Positions 26,778 to 33,776 of a stretch of DNA of 57,206 nucleotides are shown here, one piece after another. Source of the DNA: Bacteroidales bacterium. GTDB lineage: Bacteria; Bacteroidota; Bacteroidia; Bacteroidales; UBA932. The stretch's first letter is position 1. Each line of letters opens with the position of its first letter. The translations under genes were made by a program, and so were the position numbers. The notes under the pieces are model-generated. The model was given only the letters and a program-made list of their open reading frames with translations, had not been told where the DNA came from and did no database searches. The DNA is taken from NCBI GenBank assembly GCA_017560825.1, contig JAFZED010000046.1, forward strand, positions 1 to 57,206. Direction: 5' to 3'.

Positions 26778-26826
26778 ATAAAATATACTTAATAATCCCC
26801 AATTTTGAGATATCAAAAGTCTTTAC

Positions 26827-26834
26827 TATCTTTG
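26827..26834 (+). promoter_or_regulatory. -7 box for the RNA leader and phosphopantetheinyl transferase
   Basis: TATCTTTG, an exact TAnnTTTG match, 241 bases before the ATG at 27075. Transcription would begin near 26840 and cover the structured element. Confidence 0.6.
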
Positions 26835-26875
26835 CAGCCTAATTATTAGAATGTTAAGACAGTGGAACCTCCCAG

Positions 26876-27032
26876 TCCTATAGTAACAGATCAGAAAATC
26901 GCTACGGATCACAGTTCTGACGATCCGTTGTCCAACAGCATATTTATGATTATGGGCGAGACCTCAGGCGAAAGCGATGGGGTTGTTTCCGTGTGTGCCT
27001 GGTCGGCGCGCACGGGTCTGTCGTATATAGGA
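26876..27032 (+). ncRNA. Structured RNA candidate: long leader or stand-alone ncRNA
   Basis: A closing helix is formed by TCCTATA (26876-26882) with TATAGGA (27026-27032), continued by ACAGATC (26886-26892) with GGTCTGT (27015-27021). Inside it three hairpins can form: ACGGATC/GATCCGT (26904-26928), ACCTC/GGGGT enclosing a GC-GAAA-GC tetraloop (26961-26983), and CGTGTGTGC/GCGCGCACG (26990-27014). The whole is a four-way-type junction of about 157 bases, 6 bases after a possible leader peptide start region and 42 bases before the phosphopantetheinyl transferase ATG. I do not recognise the conserved cores of TPP, FMN, SAM-I, cobalamin, SRP or RNase P RNA. It could be a riboswitch-like leader or an independent RNA. 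Confidence 0.45.
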
Positions 27033-27074
27033 ACACCGAGCAACACTCTATCATAAGCGGAACATTTATAAAAT

Positions 27075-27710
27075 ATGGCACTATATTTAAGAAAGAAACT
27101 TGACAACAAAGCGGAAATCGCCGTATGGCAGGTAACCGAGACGGAAGAGGAACTGATGAACCTCATCTCCGTTCCGACAGATGAACTTGAAGAGATTTCA
27201 CTTTTCAGAAGCGAGAGCCAGAGAAGGCAGAAGCTCGCAGTAAGGGCACTCCTTAACGAAGTGTTCGAGGAGAAGATGTACCTGAACCACCACGACAACG
27301 GACAGCCTTACCTCGAGAACTGCATCACCAACATCAGCATCACCCACACGGACAAGTATGTGGCTATCATCATCCACGACGAGGAGGAGCTCGGTATCGA
27401 CATCGAGTCTCTCGACAGAGATTTCTCTGTAGTAGAGCAGAAAGCTCTCTCAGAGGACGAGATCGATGACCTGGAGAAGGACAAGAGAAACGAGCAGCTC
27501 GCAATCTACTGGTGCGCAAAAGAAGCCATCTTCAAGAGAATGTCTCAGAACCGCGTAGATTTCGCCGAGCAGATCGAGGTCGAGAAGTTCAACCTCAGAA
27601 AAGAGGGCGAGCTCGAGGCGACATTCATCCACAAGGATGAGCACGAGGAAGAGTTCGAACTTGAATATATGATGTTCGACCGCCACGTACTCGTATGGCT
27701 TGTAGGATAA
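27075..27710 (+). CDS. 4'-phosphopantetheinyl transferase superfamily protein
   Basis: A 211-residue Sfp-type enzyme that loads the phosphopantetheine arm of coenzyme A onto carrier proteins. The magnesium and CoA-binding motif is ELGIDIESLDR (about residues 99-109), preceded by NISITHTDKYVAI and followed by YWCAKEAIFKR (about 144-154), the second hallmark (WxxKEA). Full length for the family. The carrier gene acpP lies about 26 kb away in this window and could be a target; no polyketide or peptide synthetase is present. It is preceded by a long structured leader and followed by a strong terminator, so it is transcribed alone. Confidence 0.88.
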   Translation: MALYLRKKLDNKAEIAVWQVTETEEELMNLISVPTDELEEISLFRSESQRRQKLAVRALLNEVFEEKMYLNHHDNGQPYLENCITNISITHTDKYVAIIIHDEEELGIDIESLDRDFSVVEQKALSEDEIDDLEKDKRNEQLAIYWCAKEAIFKRMSQNRVDFAEQIEVEKFNLRKEGELEATFIHKDEHEEEFELEYMMFDRHVLVWLVG

Positions 27711-27732
27711 TCAATACGGAAATATAGCATAG

Positions 27733-27770
27733 CAGCCTGTCAATCATACGATCGACAGGCTGTTTCTTTT
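27733..27770 (+). terminator. Terminator of the phosphopantetheinyl transferase gene
   Basis: Stem CAGCCTGTC/GACAGGCTG (27733-27741 with 27754-27762), loop of 12, then TTTCTTTTT. Its T tail reaches the stop codon of the convergent SDR gene at 27770. Confidence 0.8.
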
Positions 27771-28882
27771 TAAGGACGGATGTCGTCCCAGGACTTTATC
27801 GCGTCATAGGCTTCGCGGGAGCCGTAGTAGGCCTTGAACCTGGCCTCGTCGTGTTCGACCCACCACTGGGTGCCCAGCCCCTTTTCAAAGGCATATGGCT
27901 TCATAAACATCTTCACTGCCCAGGCAGGAGCCAGAAAAGCAAGTCTGAAGTACCAGGGAAGCTTTGACTTCATTGACGCAAAGTAGTCATCCACCGGCAC
28001 GTTTGCCCTGAAATGAAGGATGTCTTCCAGCACGTCTGCATCCCTGTACCACATTCCGTGGAAGTTCTTTAATGCAAACCACTGTGGCTCAAACACTTTC
28101 TCAGGAGAAGGAAGACCAAGCGAGCCAAGCATCCTGTTCATAAATTCATAGTTGGTCATACGGTACTGCACTCCGCTGCTGATGTTATAGGCCTTGTTCC
28201 AGAAAGATTCCGGCACCCAGTCTTCGCAGACCTGAGCCAGAAGACGGCCAGAATCCTCTATGGTAGCCCACTCAAGGACTCCCTTCATAGGGACGTGGAA
28301 GGCAGTCGGGTTCACGACCTTGAGAATGCCCGGATACAGGATTCCACTCTGCCTCAGCGAGACCCAATGCTTCAGGCCGGCATTTGCAAAGACTTCCTCC
28401 GAACGGATCTTCGACAGGGCATACATATCATATTCCGCAGGAATCTGCGGATCCCCGACGCCACCCATATGGTGCGGCGGATTTCGGTCGCCGTATTGGG
28501 CGACCGACCCTATATATATAACCTTTATATCTGATGAATCCGGTTGAGCGAGGACGGCCTTCACTACGTTTTCGGCCGATCCGACATTGACTTTGAGGGT
28601 CTTTTCGGGATAATAGTCCGCTGCGGGCGACACCATTCCTCCTACGTGAAGTACATAATCCGCCCCTGTGACTCCCCTGAGGACATCTTCGTAGCACATC
28701 AGGTCGCCCCATATCACCTCAACCGACGGATCCGCCGCATAGCGGCCCAGCATCCTGCGGTTCTTGCGGCTGTCGCGGGCAAGGAGCCTTATGTTGAAGC
28801 GTTCGCGACGGCTGTAGAGTTCCTGGAAACCTGCCCAGCCCATATTGCCGGTGCCTCCGGTCAAGAATACGGTCTTCTTCAT
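27770..28882 (-). CDS. NAD-dependent epimerase/dehydratase family (extended SDR)
   Basis: A 370-residue oxidoreductase or epimerase. The cofactor loop is TGGTGNMG at residues 7-14, an acidic strand end follows (WGDLMCYED), and the catalytic pair is YALSK (YxxxK) with an upstream serine in YIGSVAQYGDR. The C-terminal 150 residues bind the unknown substrate. I set the start at the ATG of 28882 because the Rossmann motif should begin close to the N-terminus. The gene is third in the TPR/EnvC-like operon, five bases behind the EnvC-like gene, so it may modify an envelope sugar, but that is only context. Confidence 0.83.
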   Translation of the reverse strand: MKKTVFLTGGTGNMGWAGFQELYSRRERFNIRLLARDSRKNRRMLGRYAADPSVEVIWGDLMCYEDVLRGVTGADYVLHVGGMVSPAADYYPEKTLKVNVGSAENVVKAVLAQPDSSDIKVIYIGSVAQYGDRNPPHHMGGVGDPQIPAEYDMYALSKIRSEEVFANAGLKHWVSLRQSGILYPGILKVVNPTAFHVPMKGVLEWATIEDSGRLLAQVCEDWVPESFWNKAYNISSGVQYRMTNYEFMNRMLGSLGLPSPEKVFEPQWFALKNFHGMWYRDADVLEDILHFRANVPVDDYFASMKSKLPWYFRLAFLAPAWAVKMFMKPYAFEKGLGTQWWVEHDEARFKAYYGSREAYDAIKSWDDIRP

Positions 28883-28887
28883 ATCCC

Positions 28888-30075
28888 TTATTTGAGCCAG
28901 GTCTCCGGATCCTGAGGAGTCTTGCCCTTCCACACCTCGAAGTGGAGCTGGGTCTGACTGTTGATAGTGTCGATCTTTCCTATTTCCTGACCCACCTTCA
29001 CCTTGTCTCCGGCCTTGACCGAAACTGTCTTCAGCTTACAGTAGAGGGTGAAGTAATTTCCGTGCTGGATGAGGACACACTGGTTGTAGCCAGGCATCAC
29101 AAACACCTGAGTCACAGTGCCTTCAAACACAGAATTCACTCCCGAACCCTTTGAAAGAGCGATGTCCACACCATTGTTAGGCGGCAGCTGGAGGTTCTTG
29201 TAGACCGGGTGGTAATGCTTTCCGAAACGTCCGACCACCGGACCGTCCGCCGGCCAAGGGAGCTTGCCTTTGTTCTTGGAGAACTCGGCATCGAGCTTCA
29301 TATCGACCTCCGTCTTCTTCTTGTCCTTTGCCTTCTGGTCATCGGTCTTCATTGCCTCAGCAATGATACGGGCTATCTCCCTGTTGATCTTGTTGATTTC
29401 CTTCTTCTTGTTCTCTATCTGCTTCTGATAGCTCCTCTTATCTTTCTGAAGCTTCTTGATCACACTGTTGGCCTTCGCCTCATCCTGTTTCAGCCTGTCC
29501 AGTTCCTTTACTCTTTCGGCCTTTACGGATTCGGCCTCCTTCTTCAGCACAGCAAGACGCTCCTTCTTCAGCCTCAGTTCTTCCTTCATCTCCTTTATCC
29601 TTGTCGCCTCATTCTTCATAGTTGTCGAGAGGTTGCGGAAATAGCCGAAGCGGCGGAAAGCCTGGCCGAGGTTTTCGCTTGCAAACATATACATATACCA
29701 CACCCTTGTGTCCCTGTTCTTGTACGCGCTCAGAACCAGTCGCGAATAGTGGGCTGTCAGGGTGTCTATCCTGGCATTGATCCTGTTGATTGCAAGGTTG
29801 GTAAGGTAAATGCTGTCCGAATACTGTCTGACCTGGCGGTCGGAATCTGCCACCAGGGCCTTTCTGTTGGAGATTTTTTTTCTTATAAGCACCAGGTCAT
29901 TGTCCAGCGAACGGCTCTGAGAAGCGTTGGCTGCCAGCTGCTTGTCGATGATGGCGATCTCGCGCTCGAGCTTTTCCCTGCGCTGCTGCTGGGTACTTAC
30001 ATCCTGCGCAGACACTCCCGCCGAAAGCAGCAGGAGAAAGGCTGATATTATGAATAGTCTTATATGTCGGTGCAT
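28888..30075 (-). CDS. EnvC-like murein hydrolase activator with degenerate LytM domain
   Basis: A 395-residue periplasmic protein with a signal peptide (1-23, ending VSA). Residues about 25-230 are long coiled coils rich in Glu, Lys and Arg, and residues about 275-395 form an M23/LytM domain. In active LytM enzymes zinc is held by HxxxD and HxH. Here the first reads NNGVDI (His replaced by Asn300; Asp304 kept) and the second QLHFEVW (first His replaced by Gln376; His378 kept). Loss of zinc ligands is the state of E. coli EnvC, which activates amidases rather than cutting peptidoglycan. Together with FtsX in this window it points to division-site murein processing. Middle gene of a three-gene operon. 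Confidence 0.88.
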   Translation of the reverse strand: MHRHIRLFIISAFLLLLSAGVSAQDVSTQQQRREKLEREIAIIDKQLAANASQSRSLDNDLVLIRKKISNRKALVADSDRQVRQYSDSIYLTNLAINRINARIDTLTAHYSRLVLSAYKNRDTRVWYMYMFASENLGQAFRRFGYFRNLSTTMKNEATRIKEMKEELRLKKERLAVLKKEAESVKAERVKELDRLKQDEAKANSVIKKLQKDKRSYQKQIENKKKEINKINREIARIIAEAMKTDDQKAKDKKKTEVDMKLDAEFSKNKGKLPWPADGPVVGRFGKHYHPVYKNLQLPPNNGVDIALSKGSGVNSVFEGTVTQVFVMPGYNQCVLIQHGNYFTLYCKLKTVSVKAGDKVKVGQEIGKIDTINSQTQLHFEVWKGKTPQDPETWLK

Positions 30076-30081
30076 CTGTTG

Positions 30082-31794
30082 TTATTTCTTGATTGCGGCC
30101 TTCCTGGCATTGACTTTTTCCTCCAGACCAGGAATCTTATCCTGATTCTTGTGCATTGCAAGGTTCCAATAGACCATTGCAAGGTCGTACTCCTTGAGGG
30201 CATACAGGACCTCTGCATAGTGATCCATTATCACTGCACTGTCCTTTCCTCCATAAAGCATAGCCTGCTTGAAATGAGGCTTCGCTTCAAGAGGCTTGCC
30301 CATAAGGTAGAGTATCCAACCGAAAGTGTCGAGGTAAGTAGCATTGTTAGGTTCCGCCTCGATGGTCTTTCTGCTCATCTTATATGCCTTCTTGAGATTC
30401 TTGCCTTCTTCGCTGAGATAGTAGGCATAGTTGTTCAGGACGTAGACATAGTCCGGATTTATCTTCAAGGCCTTGTCGTAAGCCTTGTAGGCCTTCTTGC
30501 TGTCACCGAGCTGGTGATAGATGTCACCCATCGTCGACCACGCCCTCAGATTGCTTGAACTGTCCGCCGGAGCCACTTCCAGCACCTTTTCACATATTTC
30601 CAGGACTTTATCGTAGGCCTCGAGGTTATAATCTCCCACACTTGCCATCTCCAGGAAGGCTGTCTCCTTCGGGAAAAGTTCAAAAGCCTCACGGCCTGCT
30701 GAAGAAAGTTCCTTCCATTCCTCGGCATACATAAGGAACTCCACATAGCTTGCCCTTGCAGAGAAGCTCTTCGGCCAGGCCTTCATATTTTCCTTGAAAT
30801 ACTTCTTTGCTCCGTCCATTCTGTCGGTCGAATAATAGTAGACGGCAGCAGTCTGCAGGAGAGTGCTGTCAGAAGGATGGGACTCCAGGGCCTTTGTCAC
30901 GACTGAGTCTATCTGAGGCAAGAAATTTCTTATGAACATAGGATCGGTCCTCTGGATGACAGCCATAAGGTAGTCGCTCTTGGCGGCAGGGGTGTCATCC
31001 GACTGGACATACTTTCCAAGCACAGAGAAATAGTCGTCGTATTTTCTTGTAAGCCTGTATGTCTCGGCCTTGCCAAGCATAGCCGGGAAATAGTCCGGAG
31101 CAAGGTCAAGGGCCTCATCGTAGTAGGCAATGGCTGTAGAATCGTTGTACATCGACATCTGATAGTCAGCCAGGGTCGTCAGCACAAACGGAGACGAGTA
31201 CTGGCGGTTGTACTTCTCAAGCGACTCATAGGCCTCTTCGGGTCTGTTCAGGACACGAAGAAGATTGAAGCGGTACATCGCTATAGACTCGGTCATACCG
31301 AACACGGTCTCGATCTCCTTCAGCACTTCGAGCGCCTTGTCATATTCCTTCTGGGCCACATAGATCTCCACAAGGTCCAGATATATGTCATTCTTCTTCG
31401 GAAAATCGTCGAGAAGCCTTTCGTACATCTCCATTGTGAGTTCCGGACGTGATGTTACCGAATAAAGCCTTGCAAGACGGTACCTGTACCAGAAGTTGCC
31501 CGGATCAAGCTCCGAAGCCACACGGTAGCACTGCTCCGCCAGGGCAAGGTCCTTGACACGGACAGCGCACTGGGCGAGATAGTACCACGCCGCATCATTG
31601 TCGGGATCTTCCGCAACAATTTCATTGGCTATTCTACTGGCCTCCTCTATATTTCCGGAATTATAGGCGCTGACGACGCTTATGATCATATTGTCGTGCT
31701 TCGATCCTGGCCTCACATATTCCTGCGCAGAGGCACGGAAGCAGCCGGCGAGCAACGAAAGGGATATGATAATATATGTATATATATGCTTCAT
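30082..31794 (-). CDS. Exported tetratricopeptide-repeat protein
   Basis: A 570-residue protein with a signal peptide (ends near RASA; LLAGC could be a lipobox), followed by a long row of TPR units, for example AAWYYLAQCAVRVKDLALAEQCY, LGDSKKAYKAYDKALKINPDY and EPNNATYLDTFGWILYLMGKPLEA. Such proteins act as scaffolds; in Bacteroidales this family stands before DUF4292 and an M23 peptidase gene, but here DUF4292 is missing and the EnvC-like gene follows after six bases. The start is the second of three possible ATGs (31800 is the alternative). The partner is not known. Confidence 0.85.
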   Translation of the reverse strand: MKHIYTYIIISLSLLAGCFRASAQEYVRPGSKHDNMIISVVSAYNSGNIEEASRIANEIVAEDPDNDAAWYYLAQCAVRVKDLALAEQCYRVASELDPGNFWYRYRLARLYSVTSRPELTMEMYERLLDDFPKKNDIYLDLVEIYVAQKEYDKALEVLKEIETVFGMTESIAMYRFNLLRVLNRPEEAYESLEKYNRQYSSPFVLTTLADYQMSMYNDSTAIAYYDEALDLAPDYFPAMLGKAETYRLTRKYDDYFSVLGKYVQSDDTPAAKSDYLMAVIQRTDPMFIRNFLPQIDSVVTKALESHPSDSTLLQTAAVYYYSTDRMDGAKKYFKENMKAWPKSFSARASYVEFLMYAEEWKELSSAGREAFELFPKETAFLEMASVGDYNLEAYDKVLEICEKVLEVAPADSSSNLRAWSTMGDIYHQLGDSKKAYKAYDKALKINPDYVYVLNNYAYYLSEEGKNLKKAYKMSRKTIEAEPNNATYLDTFGWILYLMGKPLEAKPHFKQAMLYGGKDSAVIMDHYAEVLYALKEYDLAMVYWNLAMHKNQDKIPGLEEKVNARKAAIKK

Positions 31795-31815
31795 ATTCAT
31801 ATAGTAAGAAACATA

Positions 31816-31823
31816 CAAAAATA
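31816..31823 (-). promoter_or_regulatory. -7 box for the TPR/EnvC-like operon
   Basis: The minus strand reads TATTTTTG, which fits TAnnTTTG, 22 bases before the chosen ATG. Confidence 0.5.
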
Positions 31824-31846
31824 ACACTCAATTTCGGGAAAATGCA

Positions 31847-31854
31847 TATTTTTG
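31847..31854 (+). promoter_or_regulatory. -7 box for the second ECF sigma operon
   Basis: TATTTTTG fits TAnnTTTG, 97 bases before the GTG start at 31951, leaving a leader of about 90 bases. Confidence 0.45.
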
Positions 31855-31950
31855 GAAAAAATGTGCCGATAATGCAACAATACAGGCCCTGTCTGCATCT
31901 ATGTCGCGCACGAAAAATTAACGGACCTGAAGGGCCTGACACTGAAGACC

Positions 31951-32493
31951 GTGGCTGAAATTTTTGATTTACAACTGATTAAGTCTTGCATAAAAGGAGA
32001 TCGGGCGTCCCAGAAGGTCCTTTATGACCGTTTGGCACCCCGTATGTTTCCTTTGTGCCTACGCTACATCGGTGACAGAATTCAGGCAGAAGATGTTCTT
32101 CAGGACGGCTTTGTGACCTTGTTCACCAAGCTTGAAAACTATAAAGGGGATGGATCCTTTGAAGGCTGGGCCAGAAGGATCTTCGTCACGACGGCTCTTA
32201 TGAGTCTGAGGAAGAAGGATGCTCTGAAGATGAGCGAGGAGATAGACCAGGTACGCGGAATGAAGACGGACATACCTTCGCAGGGAGAGAACATAGGCTA
32301 TAAGGAACTTATGACGCTTGTGATGTCGCTCCCGCCAGGATTCAGGACGGTGTTCAATATGTACGCGATCGAGGGTTACACCCACAAGGAGATAGCAGAT
32401 GCCTTGGGAATAACCGAGACGACGTCAAGGACACAGCTGAGCAGGGCAAGGATATGGCTGCAGAACAAAATTAAGGAAAGAGAAAATGTTTGA
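31951..32493 (+). CDS. ECF-family RNA polymerase sigma factor
   Basis: A 180-residue group IV sigma factor. Region 2 includes YIGDRIQAEDVLQDGFVTLF (about residues 39-58) and FEGWARRIFVTTALMSLRKK. Region 4 is the helix-turn-helix MYAIEGYTHKEIADALGITE followed by SRTQLSRARIWLQNKI. It belongs to the Bacteroidota type that precedes genes for an inner-membrane/beta-barrel partner. It starts with GTG and overlaps that partner gene by eight bases, so translation is coupled. It differs clearly from the sigma factor at 11860. Confidence 0.9.
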   Translation: MAEIFDLQLIKSCIKGDRASQKVLYDRLAPRMFPLCLRYIGDRIQAEDVLQDGFVTLFTKLENYKGDGSFEGWARRIFVTTALMSLRKKDALKMSEEIDQVRGMKTDIPSQGENIGYKELMTLVMSLPPGFRTVFNMYAIEGYTHKEIADALGITETTSRTQLSRARIWLQNKIKERENV

Positions 32494-33718
32494 AGATAAG
32501 AATATAAACGAGTTCGACCTTATGATGAAGTCGATTCTGGACGAAGGCAGGGAGGAAGTTCCTGCCGGTGTCTGGGAGCGCGTGTCAGAAAGTCTTGACA
32601 AGGTTGCAGCTTCCAAGAGGAAGCCGGCTGCGGTGATATGGTTCAGAAGGGCCGGCATCGCTGCGGCGGCAGCTGCGGCAGCGATTGCGGTCGGCGTGGT
32701 GCTGAATCACGGCACGGAGGAGGCCCTTCTTCCAGACACCGGAGACAGTTCACTCATTGCTGTGGTAGAGCAGGAGACCAGCGCAGAAGAGCACGCTGCC
32801 ACAGTAGAGGAAAGAGCCGAAGCTGTCACAATGCTGGCTGATGCGAAAAGACCAGCAGCACGCAAGCCGGCGACAGTAACTGAGGCAACTGAGATTCCGG
32901 CAGCTGAGGTTCCGGTGACAGAGATTCCGGTAGCTGAGATTCCGGTAGCTGAGATTCCGGAAACGGCACAGGAGTTCATTGAAAGTCAGTCAGCAGACAA
33001 TTCTGCAGAAGCTGCAGAAGAAAACATATACTTCCCTGAAGACTGGGGCGAGGAGAAGGAGACATTCAGACCTTCTACATCCATAGTCCTTTCCGGTCTT
33101 GCCGGCACAAACAGCGCACAGGGTCAGAACAGGTTGAGTCCTCAGAAGGCTCCGGTCGTGACACCTGCACCTGAGAAGACAGGAATCGAAGAGACCAGCA
33201 CAAAATCCACATACGGAATCCCGGTTTCAGCGGGAGTCGGAGTGAAGATCGGACTTTCACCGCGCTGGGCAGTGGGAATAGGAGCAAACTACACAATGCT
33301 GACCAGGACATTCTACGGCAAGTACACCCAGGTAAATCCTGACGGAACAATCGCAAGTTCCACATCTTCAGACATCAGGAACACACAGCACTATGTGGGA
33401 ATCCCTGTTAACGTTTACTACAACATCATCTCCCAGGACAGAGTAAGTCTCTATGCCTATGGAGGAGGAAGCGCTGAGAAATGCATAAGCGATGACTACA
33501 ATGTCCTCAGCACAGCGATCTCACATAGGGAGAAGGTCAACGGCCTCCAGTTCTCGGCAAATGCCGGCATCGGAGTGGAGTTTGCCATTGGAAAGAACTT
33601 AGGCGTCTACATCGATCCTAGTCTCCGCTACTACTTCAATAACGGTCAGCCAAAAAGCATACGAACAGTACAACCATTGATGTTCGGTTTCGAAATGGGT
33701 CTTAGAGTTAATCTCTAA
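32486..33718 (+). CDS. Anti-sigma-like/outer-membrane beta-barrel fusion protein
   Basis: A 410-residue protein with three parts. Residues 1-55 are a charged cytoplasmic head (VPAGVWERVSESLDKV), and 56-74 form an alanine-rich transmembrane segment (AGIAAAAAAAAIAVGVVL). Residues 75-230 are a long low-complexity linker with Pro-Val-Ala-Glu repeats, and 235-410 form an alternating hydrophobic beta-rich domain ending in MFGFEMGLRVNL, typical of small outer-membrane barrels. The protein would thus start in the cytoplasm and end in the outer membrane, which suits an anti-sigma factor that reads envelope state. The 15-base repeats in its gene lie in the linker. Its 3' end carries a terminator hairpin. 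Confidence 0.72.
   Translation: MFEDKNINEFDLMMKSILDEGREEVPAGVWERVSESLDKVAASKRKPAAVIWFRRAGIAAAAAAAAIAVGVVLNHGTEEALLPDTGDSSLIAVVEQETSAEEHAATVEERAEAVTMLADAKRPAARKPATVTEATEIPAAEVPVTEIPVAEIPVAEIPETAQEFIESQSADNSAEAAEENIYFPEDWGEEKETFRPSTSIVLSGLAGTNSAQGQNRLSPQKAPVVTPAPEKTGIEETSTKSTYGIPVSAGVGVKIGLSPRWAVGIGANYTMLTRTFYGKYTQVNPDGTIASSTSSDIRNTQHYVGIPVNVYYNIISQDRVSLYAYGGGSAEKCISDDYNVLSTAISHREKVNGLQFSANAGIGVEFAIGKNLGVYIDPSLRYYFNNGQPKSIRTVQPLMFGFEMGLRVNL
32891..32960 (+). repeat. 15-base tandem repeat in the linker of the fusion protein
   Basis: Four full and one partial copies of GAGATTCCGGTAGCT or close variants. In frame this gives a Glu-Ile-Pro-Val-Ala pentapeptide repeat, so copy number changes would lengthen or shorten the spacer without a frameshift. 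Confidence 0.85.
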
Positions 33719-33730
33719 GACTCTTTTTTT
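33701..33730 (+). terminator. Terminator at the end of the sigma/barrel operon
   Basis: CTTAGAG/CTCTAAG stem (33701-33707 with 33713-33719) with a 5-base loop, then ACTCTTTTTTT. It overlaps the stop codon at 33716-33718. Confidence 0.75.
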
Positions 33731-33743
33731 GAGAAATAAATCT

Positions 33744-33751
33744 TAAATTTG
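33744..33751 (+). promoter_or_regulatory. -7 box for cstA
   Basis: TAAATTTG, an exact TAnnTTTG match, 25 bases before the ATG and 14 bases after the preceding terminator. Confidence 0.65.
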
Positions 33752-33776
33752 GTCTGTTTTCATCAAACTGGGATTT

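Larger units (their letters stand above)
26732..27074. other. 343-base intergenic region with divergent promoters and an RNA candidate
   Basis: It holds the mdh promoter (26770-26777, minus), a second exact promoter box (26827-26834, plus), a possible 10-codon leader peptide ORF (26851-26883, MLRQWNLPVL) and a multibranched RNA fold (26876-27032). No convincing larger gene: the 64-codon open frame here opens with GTG and overlaps the fold. Confidence 0.6.

Noticed and set aside
26876..27032. 6S RNA or SRP RNA as identity of the structured element
   Set aside because: The fold is multibranched rather than a single long rod with a central bubble, and the SRP tetraloop and GGAAGCAGCC-type core are absent. 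A formal covariance search is still needed.
26862..27056. 64-codon plus-strand open frame in the mdh-PPTase gap
   Set aside because: It opens with GTG, overlaps the whole structured RNA fold, has no family resemblance, and its composition fits non-coding sequence.
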